Source: Bullera alba (Eukaryota; Basidiomycota; Tremellomycetes; Tremellales; Bulleraceae). From it: DNA of 64,000 nucleotides. Positions 11,036 through 21,700 of this stretch are shown here, in pieces. Position numbers and translations under genes: made by a program. How positions within the stretch are numbered: position 1 is the first letter of the stretch; each line of letters begins with the position of its first letter. The notes beneath the pieces were generated by a model. The model was not told where the DNA came from, did not search any database, and saw only the letters and a program-made list of their open reading frames with translations. Location: positions 872,586 to 936,585 of the forward strand of contig BCIX01000004.1 of the NCBI GenBank assembly GCA_001600095.1, read 5' to 3'.

Positions 11036-13407
11036 TCACTCGGACTCGCTGGAACTCCCTCCGAACCAATCCATCAAAATCTCCCCTTCCTCCCCTTCTT
11101 CGATCCACCACGTCTTTGGCTCGATGCCCATGTCGAGCAATTTGCCCACCTGCCTCTGACCACTGGATTCCTCGAAGAACTCTGTGGCTTCAGGGAGCAA
11201 CGCCGTCTGCCAGTTCATGTACACGTCTTCCTCCTTGCACTCTTGTTCAAAGCGGGCTATGTACACTTCGGCCTCTTCCAAGTGTCCGGGTGGCTCCCTC
11301 CAGAGAGTTCAGCTCAACAAGTGGGTGGTTGCCAGCTGTCACATACCAGGTGGATTCGTATACTGGGTAATCGGACCATTTGACCAGATACTCCCAAATC
11401 CGCTTTCCCCTCGCCGTCCTCAACCCATGTCGCCTGAGTGGCGGATCAGCTGATTGCCCATTCCGACCTAGGGTGTCAGCTACCCACCCTATGATCTTGT
11501 CGAACATGAATAGATCCTCGTCGTGTTTCCCCTTTTTCGCCTTTCGCCCTCTGCCCTTCCTCGGCTCCTTCCTCCCTCTAGATCAAACTCTTGCTTTAAC
11601 ATCTTCTCGTTCACATTTGAGGACTTGCTAACCTGAGGATACAGTCGGGTCTGAGGCATCTTGCCTGTTGCGCCTTTGAGACCGGTGGAATAGGTGGGCT
11701 GCTCTCGTCTAGACGATGGGGGTTCGAGTCAGCTGTGGCGTCGCGATTCCCGGCTACAACTAGCTCACCGGAGCCTCTGAGAATGTGGAGACAGTTGGGA
11801 CATGTGTATGGCTGATTGTTCATGTTGATCTGGTCCTGAAGTCCGGCACAGGACCAATGGACTCTGCCCCCGCACTGCAGATGGTCAGCTCTTCCTTTCA
11901 ATGTACCGGGATGCTAAGCTGACCACGTCGCAGACGACCTCTTGCTGCGTTCGTTTCAGTATCAGTGATGATTCTGCGTCGGTAGCCGCTGATCTCACCA
12001 TTCGGCCCTTTTGCGAGTCCGGCCCAAGTCCTGGCCACGCCACCCCCTTTACCCTCACTGACTCGCCAGGGAGGAGCAGCTTATGAGGCGGCAACACGCT
12101 TCTCCCTCGCATCCTCGAGCTCGTTGAGCCAAAGAGTGGTGAACTCCCCTTGGGGAGTCTTGTTAGCGTAAGATGATCAATAGGATGGGTGACATAGTCG
12201 ATATCGTTCACGCGCTTTCTCAGCGTTCTGGTAGATGTTTGCGTTCTGTTGGGACCGGTTTGAGAGGGAGTCTTGTCTTTGGTTTTGCCGCTCAAGGAGG
12301 TTGGGAGGTCGATATGGGCATCGGATCCTGCGTCAGATGTGTCCGATGTGTCCTGAGTCATATCGATATACTGATGGAGACTTAGTGCTGGGGTCGATGG
12401 ACTGGGGTCCACATCGTCTGGATCGTTTCTAGGCAGTGTAGTCAGTACAGCTCCCTCGAGCTCACTCACATGTACGAGTCCATTTGTGAATACTCTAAGA
12501 GCGAGCTTTCCAAAGTAGCTATGTTTCCACCCACAGGTGTTACAGGTGGATATGTGACTCCCATGGAGTGTGGCAGATTCGGGTTGGTTGCGTGCCAGAG
12601 GGTATCACCTCGCTTCTGCGCTGGCGCCAAGCCGGCCTCGAAGGACCCGATGGCTGGGGAATGTCTATTTCCAGTCGAGAGCTGATTCCACTCTTTGGCA
12701 ATCAGAGCTGGAGTCAAGGATGGCGCTAGGGTGGGGACCTGGCCAGAGAGCATGTCCAGTAGTTTGAAGACGACGCCAGTCACCTGCTGATCCCTTTGTT
12801 GCGGATACTGCTGAGGGTGATTACAAGTTGTAATCGACCTGGTCATCCGATCCATATCAGATTGGATATCCCCAAAGGCCTGGGAGATCGCATCAAGGAC
12901 TTGCTGCTTGGCCACCGTCGACTCGGCCTTGACTTCGTTGACGGCAGTGACCATTTCTCGAACACCTTTTGTCGTGTGTTCAGTCTGTTTCTGCAGTTTC
13001 TCCTCTAGACGCCTGATCTTGTTCGTCTGCGTTTCCAGTTCTTGATGAAGCACGCGCAGTTCTCGAGGGAGTTTATCGCGTGGCTTCTGGGTACCTCTCT
13101 CCTGGTCGTGGGAGTGATTCGCCGATTTCCGGGGGATGTTATCCTTCTTTGGGACCTTGAATTGACTTTGACTCTGTGGCCAGCTCTCGATCCTGCTTAC
13201 AGCACGATCACTGCTTTGTGCCAGGCGTGTAGATGGCCCAGGGAGGTTTAATGGAGGCCTGGGATGGTTTGGCGGTGCGAGCGGTGGTCGCTCGATAGAG
13301 GCCTCTGGGTCGAGATGCGCTATAGCCTGGAACAACTCGCCATAGTCCTCCGTCGTCGATGGGGTTGGTCGCTTTGGTCGCCAAGCAGAGAGAGGTCTAT
13401 AGGACAT
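11036..13407 (-). CDS. Chromodomain protein with PHD-like zinc cluster and AT-hook-like motif
   Basis: It is probably a nuclear reader of methylated histone tails. The ATG at 13407 gives MSYRPLSAWRPKRP; a reading frame extends further upstream but has no ATG. The N-terminal exon is disordered and contains a coiled coil (ELETQTNKIRRLEEKLQKQ). A basic linker follows. A cysteine cluster then reads VCDVCGGRVHWSCAGL ... YTCPNC, matching the second half of a PHD finger, with no CxxC pair upstream. Next is an AT-hook-like stretch (RKGRGRKAKKGK). Two introns near 11495-11440 and 11365-11315 must be removed to read the chromodomain: LFMFDKIIGRHG, IWEYLVKWSDYPVYESTW, EPPGHLEEAEVYIARFEQEC. The aromatic/Trp positions (YLVKW, STWEP) are intact. 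Relation to known heterochromatin or PRC2 readers cannot be settled from sequence reading. Stop at 11036-11038. Confidence 0.8.
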
Positions 13408-13846
13408 GGCTCCAAGACTGAGAGCAAGATAGGCTGAGATGAGGAGCAATGAAGAGGTGTGAAGTGATTGGAAGTCGCCCCGTCGTTAGCGTGGACCACC
13501 TCCACATGACGATTCAAGGGGCCACGCCGGGGGGTCTGTGCGCGTAGTGTGGCTCAGTGGGGCTCAGTCACGAAGCGCCAAAGAGATACATCGCGTATGC
13601 TGGGGTCGGGCCGAGTAGATTGTGCACTGACCATGCCCAGTGCAATGCTAGCATCTGGCCAGCGTTGACCCAGAGATACCCAGCTTGCAGGTATGAAGTT
13701 GGTTGGCGGACACTGCCACGTGGCTTTCGGGAACCTCCACGCACGGGACACCCGAGCCAGCACCTATGAAATGCTCGTGAGTGCGTTCATCTCTCCTTGT
13801 ACTCTAGCTGTACAAGTCTGCAACTAGACCCCCTCAACGTATTCAC
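13408..13846. other. Divergent promoter region
   Basis: About 440 bp separates the chromodomain gene (-) from DPM1 (+) and should carry both promoters. It contains a short direct repeat of GGCTCAGT near 13551-13568 and no coding potential I trust. Confidence 0.4.
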
Positions 13847-14989
<1,143 letters not shown>

Positions 14990-15076
14990 GCCAAGGGACT
15001 GGTTCGTCCTGCTCGCAGAGACCCACTTTGTAGATCATATAGTACATTATCGTACAACGGGGTATTTGTACAACAT

Positions 15077-17233
15077 CTAAGCGGTAACTGGGGATGCGCT
15101 ACCCAAGCTAAACCTCTTGAGCCCTATCCCTGGCGTCTCGTCGTAATCGCTCTCCTCCGCATGGTGATGGTATGCGCCGTGTCCCGAGCCATATCCATCT
15201 TTCGGCATCGGGCTCTCCCTGAGACTAGTCTTGCTTCGGTCCGGTCTGAGTGGTGGAATGAGGTCGAGACTCATCTGTCCGTTCCAAATGGTATTATAGC
15301 CATTCCTGGCGAATCCCCCGCCGTCCCCCTCGCTGTCATCACGGTCGTGGATCGGTTGATACTGGGGTTGTGACATCGACTCCGCGGTTGAATCGCTTTG
15401 TAGAGACTTGGACGCATTGCCCACTGAGCCATTCAAAGGGCTGAACATGCCTTCGCACAGTTGAACACCAGTATCCTCTCCGCCCTCCACGGGAGGCATG
15501 TTTGCCGTATCGTCCAATTGCTGGGCCGCACGCCACGACCATCCGCTCTGATAACTCTCCCAAGAGCCCTTCCGCCTTATAGCCTTGACGCTCGCGTTGC
15601 TATCCGCGACTCTGTCCCCTCTCCCGGTCCAACCCGTTCTGATACTGATACTCGGCGCTATCCCATGCAAGCTGACTGCGTTGAGAGAAGGGGTATAGCT
15701 TGAGCCACCGGCGAATGCGTCGCCTTGACCGTAATTGAATATCGAGACCGGTCGCGTGCTGTCTCCCATGGTCTCCGGGGCGAATGTGACGCTCGGGCTA
15801 GAGATGATGCTGCCAGGCCGGATGAATGGGCCTTGAGGTAGTGGCGCGGCGAGATCTCTGAATCGGCCGGTCGAAGGACCGGGGACGGCGGGCGTGGACG
15901 GGCCAATGGGAGTGGGAGCGAGGTTGAAGGTGCTAGAAGCGAGGGTCACTGTCGAAGCGTTATCCCTGGGCGGGGATGATGGGCGCGGGTTATCTCGAGG
16001 ATGGGGGTGTGAGTGTTTGGGCGCTTGGACGAGGTTCATTGTGGGCGAGGGTGGACTCGGTGGCGAGGCGACTAATGGTGATCCAGGGGTTGTCGGCGTG
16101 TTCAAGCCCACCTCATTCGGGTCCACTCCAGACGACACTGTCTGACTCAGTGGAGATGCAGGGTGGGAAGAAGCCACTGAATGGGACTGAGCGATATGTG
16201 CCACTCTGGGTGCCGACTCGAAGCTAAGTACAGTCGTGGGTTTGGTGCTGGCACTGTCTCTCCTAGAGAGGTCGTCCGGGGTGTCATTGGACGATCGCGA
16301 GCTTGCCGAAGCTGCAGAATCGATGATCCGACGCTCGGATGGCATCTCCGGTCGGTTCACCGAAGAGCTCCTCGACCTTTGTCGATAGATGATTGGGGAT
16401 AACAGATCTGCCGAGACCGACCTGGACAGGATGGAATGTGATGGAGTGGGCGAGGCCTGGTGAGAAGGTGGGAATGGGCGTATAGATGCGTCTTCATCCG
16501 CGCCCCCGTCTCCCATCCATCTGACTGAAGAGTCGTCATAGAGCGATATTCGAGGCCGTATCGAGCTATCCATGGACGACGACCTGGACAGGAGGGAGAG
16601 GGATACAGAGTCGATGGTCGACTCGCGATGTTGCGGTGGAACGGGTATCGAGGGATATGGGTTATTTGCCTCTCTTCTCCTCTCATGTTCTATCGTGTTG
16701 ACGAATGAGAGGGAGTATGAGCGGAGCGAATGTGATTCCGACCTGGAAACGGCGATCGAATTCTGCCTGGTCAGGTCGTCTGACGAGTGGGTTGACTGAG
16801 GGTGTAGACCATTCGGCTGTGAGACTTGGTTCGATCTTCCCTGCAGTCTAGATGGCCCGCTGCGTCCATTCGCACTCTCCTGCGTCCCACTTCCACTTCC
16901 GCTACTATGAGGATTGACCCCCTCGGCGCCTCTCTTGGCGGAACCGCCGAGTTTCCTGGAGATCCAGTCGAACAGCGGTTTCCCCTTCCCATCCTTCTCT
17001 TTCTCCCTCTCTCTCTGACTTCGTGTTCCCGATATCGGATGGTGGGCATTAGCGTACGCTTCCGCCGGTGTGAGGGTGTTTGGAAGAGCGGATTGTGCTC
17101 GGTTCGACCTGCTGACAGGTTGTTGATGTTGGATGGCAGAGACGTTGCCACGAGGTTGTAAAGTATGTGTTTTGGGTCCAAGGGTGGTCGTTCCGACTGT
17201 GCTTTGCCCTTTCAAGGGCGGTGAGCTTGGCAT
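15077..17233 (-). CDS. Large disordered Ser/Pro-rich protein, function unknown
   Basis: A single uninterrupted exon encodes about 718 residues from the ATG at 17233 (MPSSPPLKGQSTVG) to the TAA/TAG region at 15077. That is unusual in this intron-dense window. Almost the whole chain is low-complexity serine, proline and arginine, suggesting an intrinsically disordered scaffold or phosphoprotein. The only fold-like stretch is KGKPLFDWISRKLGGSAKRG near residue 90, a short amphipathic, basic segment that may be the conserved core. Many RxxS and SP sites could be kinase targets. No membrane segment, signal peptide or catalytic motif is visible. I do not recognise the family. It is convergent with DPM1, with the two stops less than 100 bp apart. 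Confidence 0.75.
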   Translation of the reverse strand: MPSSPPLKGQSTVGTTTLGPKTHTLQPRGNVSAIQHQQPVSRSNRAQSALPNTLTPAEAYANAHHPISGTRSQREREKEKDGKGKPLFDWISRKLGGSAKRGAEGVNPHSSGSGSGTQESANGRSGPSRLQGRSNQVSQPNGLHPQSTHSSDDLTRQNSIAVSRSESHSLRSYSLSFVNTIEHERRREANNPYPSIPVPPQHRESTIDSVSLSLLSRSSSMDSSIRPRISLYDDSSVRWMGDGGADEDASIRPFPPSHQASPTPSHSILSRSVSADLLSPIIYRQRSRSSSVNRPEMPSERRIIDSAASASSRSSNDTPDDLSRRDSASTKPTTVLSFESAPRVAHIAQSHSVASSHPASPLSQTVSSGVDPNEVGLNTPTTPGSPLVASPPSPPSPTMNLVQAPKHSHPHPRDNPRPSSPPRDNASTVTLASSTFNLAPTPIGPSTPAVPGPSTGRFRDLAAPLPQGPFIRPGSIISSPSVTFAPETMGDSTRPVSIFNYGQGDAFAGGSSYTPSLNAVSLHGIAPSISIRTGWTGRGDRVADSNASVKAIRRKGSWESYQSGWSWRAAQQLDDTANMPPVEGGEDTGVQLCEGMFSPLNGSVGNASKSLQSDSTAESMSQPQYQPIHDRDDSEGDGGGFARNGYNTIWNGQMSLDLIPPLRPDRSKTSLRESPMPKDGYGSGHGAYHHHAEESDYDETPGIGLKRFSLGSASPVTA

Positions 17234-18154
17234 GCTGCTCACGCCATGGAGGATGGATCACAAGTGTGAAGTTGTGAACGAAGTGTTGACGAATTGACCT
17301 GAAGTGACCAAACGTGGGAAGGTGAAGGTGAAACCAGAGTGGCGCTGGGAAGCACGTTTCAAGAGTGGCAAACGGTCATCCTCCGAGTGGCAAATCAGGC
17401 AGCAGCCATCTCAGACTGGAAAATGGTGCGATGACGACTGTATGGCGATGGTGGTACACGAGTCCCGGTGAAGTATAGAGATCGCCAGGACGTAGGCTCT
17501 CAACCGCCTATCTGTGTGATCACTCCACAGAGTGACAGAACACCGAGTGACTAGTCACTGAATCAATGCTGCGTCACTGCGTGCAGCGTGGCACCCGAAT
17601 TGTGAATCGTGGACGACGCTGGTCGCCGAGGAATAGGACCGGTCTAAAGTCTCTGAGACTGGCTTATAAACGCGTGGCGGATGATTGATGCGCTAACTCC
17701 TCAGCTCGGCCATATGTATAACGCTGGTCACCAATCTCACCATTGCTTTTTAGAGGTCATATGTCCGGGGGATCCTGTTCTCCCGGAGTCCTGGTTGGCG
17801 GTTGCCTACATTCGTGTCCATGGAGGTGGCATCGTATCTGGAGTTCTGAATTCTGATCAACTCGAAGGAAAGTCTCAGGCCTCATGATCAGCAGCGGTCT
17901 AGCCTCTCGATATTTGCGCGGAGTCACGTGCGTAATAAGCACGCAGTCTGGATCGTAAGTTAGTTGCTCTCGGTCTGCCCTGTTGATCTGGTCTCAGTCT
18001 TTCAGTGAAAGATCAGGTCCCAGCAGGTCCCGGCACTTCCCTCTCCTGGCTCCTAGCATAGGACTGTGATCCATGAGTGCATGTTCAACAGACCTGGAAT
18101 AGCCTCCTTCATACTGGACTCAATGCTCGTTGAATTTCCACTGTCCTCACAGAG

Positions 18155-18520
18155 TGTAACGACCTATACCCGAGAAAGCCCGGAGGTCGGGGTACGTGGA
18201 AGACGACGGTCGTAGGACAGGCTTGGGTAGGACTCAGAGGGTACTACCACTGAACTGATGAAGTTGATCGAGTGTCGAAGGTGTCACCACCTGTGACTCT
18301 CAGCACTCTGTACAGTGGTGAGGAATAGGCAAAGCCGAGGGGCTTTGACGAACTACTGACTAAGCTACGAGTCGAGGACAAGTCGAGGCTCGACACTAAT
18401 GGCTAAACTATGAGTCGAGGCTCGACAAGTCGAGGTTCGACACTACTACTAGACTAAGAGTCGAGGCTCGACACCACCATAAGGGCCTTAGTAAGCTATG
18501 TCACGTGTAGGGACGTGACA
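18155..18520. mobile_element. Solo LTR of a retrotransposon with 5-bp target duplication
   Basis: The 366-bp block begins TGTAAC and ends GTGACA, giving the TG...CA ends of an LTR with near-inverted termini. It is flanked on both sides by CAGAG (18150-18154 and 18521-18525), the 5-bp target-site duplication typical of Ty3/gypsy or Ty1/copia integration. No gag or pol coding sequence is present, so the internal part was probably lost by LTR-LTR recombination. The strand cannot be set with confidence. It lies about 220 bp beyond the 3' end of GCN1. Confidence 0.72.
18382..18472. repeat. Cluster of 13-bp near-palindromes GTCGAGGCTCGAC
   Basis: Four copies lie inside the LTR at 18382-18394, 18414-18426, 18429-18441 (one change, GGTT) and 18460-18472, with a half copy at 18371. 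Each is a six-base inverted repeat around one base (GTCGAG g CTCGAC). Neighbouring CTAAGCTA/CTAAACTA/CTAAGA words repeat as well, suggesting decayed tandem units. The palindromes could be binding sites for a dimeric factor or could form small hairpins. Confidence 0.75.
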
Positions 18521-18739
18521 CAGAGCGCAGGCCGCAGAGTGAAGCAACGTTCCTACTTCTTGATCCTGCCTAAGTCTCACCAGACAGTAGACACACCACA
18601 GACAACGCCAGATCCACTACCAAACAGCGATGAGGACGTGCTGTGCAACCTATGCATGACAAGACTATGACTACAATGTATGATCACGAACCCTTCGACC
18701 TTCCCGTCCCTTTGTCTTTGATTCCAATCTAACCGCCTT

Positions 18740-21700
18740 CTATTTCAAGATCGCCTGGACCGTCTTATCCTCCTGCCATTTCGAATTACTCTTCATGATC
18801 TCCCTGGCCTCCCTTGCCGGTCTGGCAATAGCCGAAGAATCCGATCCCACCGACGCCTGGACCTTTTTCAGCACGTCCTCCACGATATCCAACTCCAAGA
18901 ACGCCTCGGGGGCATCCTCCATAATTGTCAGGATGACAATGCTGACAATCGCCGTGGGCGGGGTTGGAGCCGCTAGGAAATCATCACAGATCGATCGAAT
19001 GTCCAATGGATCGTTTTTCGCCAGACCAGCGACAATCTTGCCCATGGCGGTGTTGTAAGATTCGCCCCTGTTCTCGCTAAAGGCCTCTTCGACGAGGTCG
19101 ACGATCGAAGCCTTGGCCGCGGGACCAATACTCTTGGCGGCGCTGGCGCACACTGCTCCGAGAGCCTGAGCGACAGATGCCGAAACGTCCTTTTCTACAG
19201 TCTTGACTGAGCCGACCAATTCCGTGATGAGAGGGTCGACACGAGGCTAATGTCAGCCGAGTTTAACAAACGTGGTACCCACTTGATGTTTCATCAATTC
19301 GCCAAGACCGGCAGCGGCACGCGTTCGCACAGAAGCAGCAGCGGGGTCGGAGGCCGATTTGACAAATGTCCTCGTGAGCTGAGGGTGGAATGGCTTGACG
19401 AGTTGTGGAACCTCTTCCAGCAGGACAGTAAGTGTCGTGAGACTGGCGTCAGCAACAGTCGCTTTGCGTGCTACTCACATTGCAGACTTGATCTGAGGGG
19501 CGATTGTCTGACCGGAGATGACTCGGATCAACGGACCGGTAAGCTGGATAATGTACGGTTTGATCGCGGCCTCGGACGTTCTCTGGACCAGGTCGCCAAT
19601 TGCCAATGCAGCCTGTTCCCTCTGCTCTTGCGTGCCGCCGAGGATACCGGCGAGCAGGATGGGCACGATGGATTGAGCACCCTTGGGTCGGGAGAAACCA
19701 GGGACGTGTCGGCCTGGGGATCCCGTCGACTCGATGGTCCGCCTTAGCGGCACGACCAATTCCTCCAGCTCGTCCTTTGGCACCGTCTTGACGAATTGCT
19801 CCAGAGCTTCCCAGGCGGCAGTGACGACCTCTTCCACTCTGTCGTCGAAGAGGGAGACGAGGATTCGGATCCAGTCGACTCGGTATTCGGAGGTATCGGC
19901 GTCGTTGACCTGACACATTGTGCCAAAGATCCCACACGCTGTGGCCCGTCGGACCGGGTTGACGTCCTTGGCCCTGATTTGATCAGCGGCATTATCGTAA
20001 GGTCACTCACCAAGCAAAGAGCAGCATCTCGAGCAAGTGAACACCATCAGAATCCTGGACCGAAGACAGCAATGCCTCGACAGCAGAATTGAGCTCGGCG
20101 AGGACATCTTCCGATTTCTCCTTTTCCAGCGACTGGACCAAAGCGCCAAGCACGGTGTCGAGACGTCGGTTCAGGGCGGATCCAGCGACCTGGACCAACG
20201 CACCCAAGGCTCTCGCGTTGAATGCGGTGATGGGCTGGACAATGAGCGTGGGTATGAGAACCGGGAAGACGCTGTTTGCTCGGACCTATCCAAAAGTCAG
20301 AACCTATTCCGAACCAATCGACTCACGCTCATGACCTCCTTGAGAGCCTGCAGGGCCGTTTCGGAGCTTTCGCCTGGGTTCCTCATCGCCTCGAGGAGCG
20401 TTGGGATCGTCTGGTCGATCGCCTTGGCACCCATGTAATGCTGCATCGTGTCAAACGTCTTTGCAGCGGCACTTCTGACCACCGCCGAGCTGTCGACCAA
20501 GGCGACTCTGACGGCAGAGATGATCGTGTCGTCGTAATCGGCAATGACGTCCTTGGACGAAGCGGCCATGACGTCTGAGAATGCGAGACACGCTCCCTCC
20601 TTGGTTCGCTCGTCGGGTGAAGTGATGGCTTTTTGCAAGATTGGCATGATTTCGCCAAAGATTCTCTCGCCATTCTTTCTGCACAGCTCGCCGAGGGTTC
20701 GAGAGGCGGTCTACAGTCAGCCAAGGCACTCGTAGCGTGACTCACTTCCTGTTGCTCGACTTCCGGACTGCCCAGGAGCGACATGATGAGCTGCATGAGA
20801 ACAGGCAGGATCTCTCGTGTCGTTCGAGGAGTGTTCTGGACCAGTGCTTTCCAAATGTGGATCGAAGCTTGTCGCACGATTCCAACAGAGTCCTGTCTGA
20901 CAATGTAGAGTGTTGCCAGAACACGATCCCTTCGGTCCTGGCCGAGAGCGTCGAGCAGTGCCTTTCGGGCCGTGTCGGCGGATTGGGCCGGAGCGTCTTC
21001 TTCCTCCAATTCGACCTTGCCGCTGATACCAGTGACTTTGTACAGCAACTCTCCGGTGAGCGCAATCGACGATTGTCTGATTCTCCAGGACGCGTCGATC
21101 ATTCCCTTTTCGAGTTCGGGGAGCAACAGGTCGATCGCCTTGGACGAATAGTTTGCGATGATCATCTTGCCCGCACGCATGGATGCCTCTCTGACATACT
21201 CTGAATCGTCCGCGAGACCATTGAGGATCGGCGGGACGACTCTGCCCAGATGAGGCGCAAATCTGTGACCAAATGTGGCAGGAAGGTAGACCAAGAGCGA
21301 GATGAAACCTTCTCGAACATATGGCCTTGGACTTCCGGTATTGTTGATGATATCTGGGAGGAGGCCTTCGAGACGCTCCATGCCCAGACCGGAAAGCACC
21401 TCGGAGAGACCTTGAGCGGCACCTTGTCGGTCCACTCCAGACGTGTCCGAGCGCAGAGTCTGCAGCAGCTCGTTGACCAAGTTGGGGAAATTGTTTTCGC
21501 CGAGTCGTTCGATGAGCGTACCGAGGGATTTGGCCGCCGTGGCTCGAGCCTCGGGCACCGGGTCGACCAGTACTTCATGCACCAGAGGCATGAGAGAGTC
21601 GAGGTATGGCACGAGATCTCTTGCTTCGGTGAGCGAAGCCATGTTACCGACAATCTGGACAGAACGTCGTTTAACGTCCGAACTTCTCTGTCTGAGACCA

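Larger units (their letters stand above)
17234..18739. other. Intergenic region containing a solo LTR
   Basis: This 1.5-kb stretch lies between the start of the Ser/Pro-rich gene (-) and the 3' end of GCN1 (-). The part from 17234 to about 17680 should be the promoter of the Ser/Pro-rich gene. A TATA-like ATAAACG sits near 17666 but on the other strand. Short open frames at 17681-17887 (+) and 17757-17942 (-) overlap each other and show no recognisable domain, so I do not call them. The solo LTR is at 18155-18520. Confidence 0.5.

Noticed and set aside
13408..13449. Hydrophobic N-terminal extension of the chromodomain protein
   Set aside because: The extended frame starts with TTG rather than ATG; the first ATG is at 13407.
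18371..18472. Regular short repeats resembling a CRISPR array
   Set aside because: Units are 13-bp palindromes with irregular spacing inside an LTR of a eukaryotic genome; there are no spacers of uniform length or cas genes.
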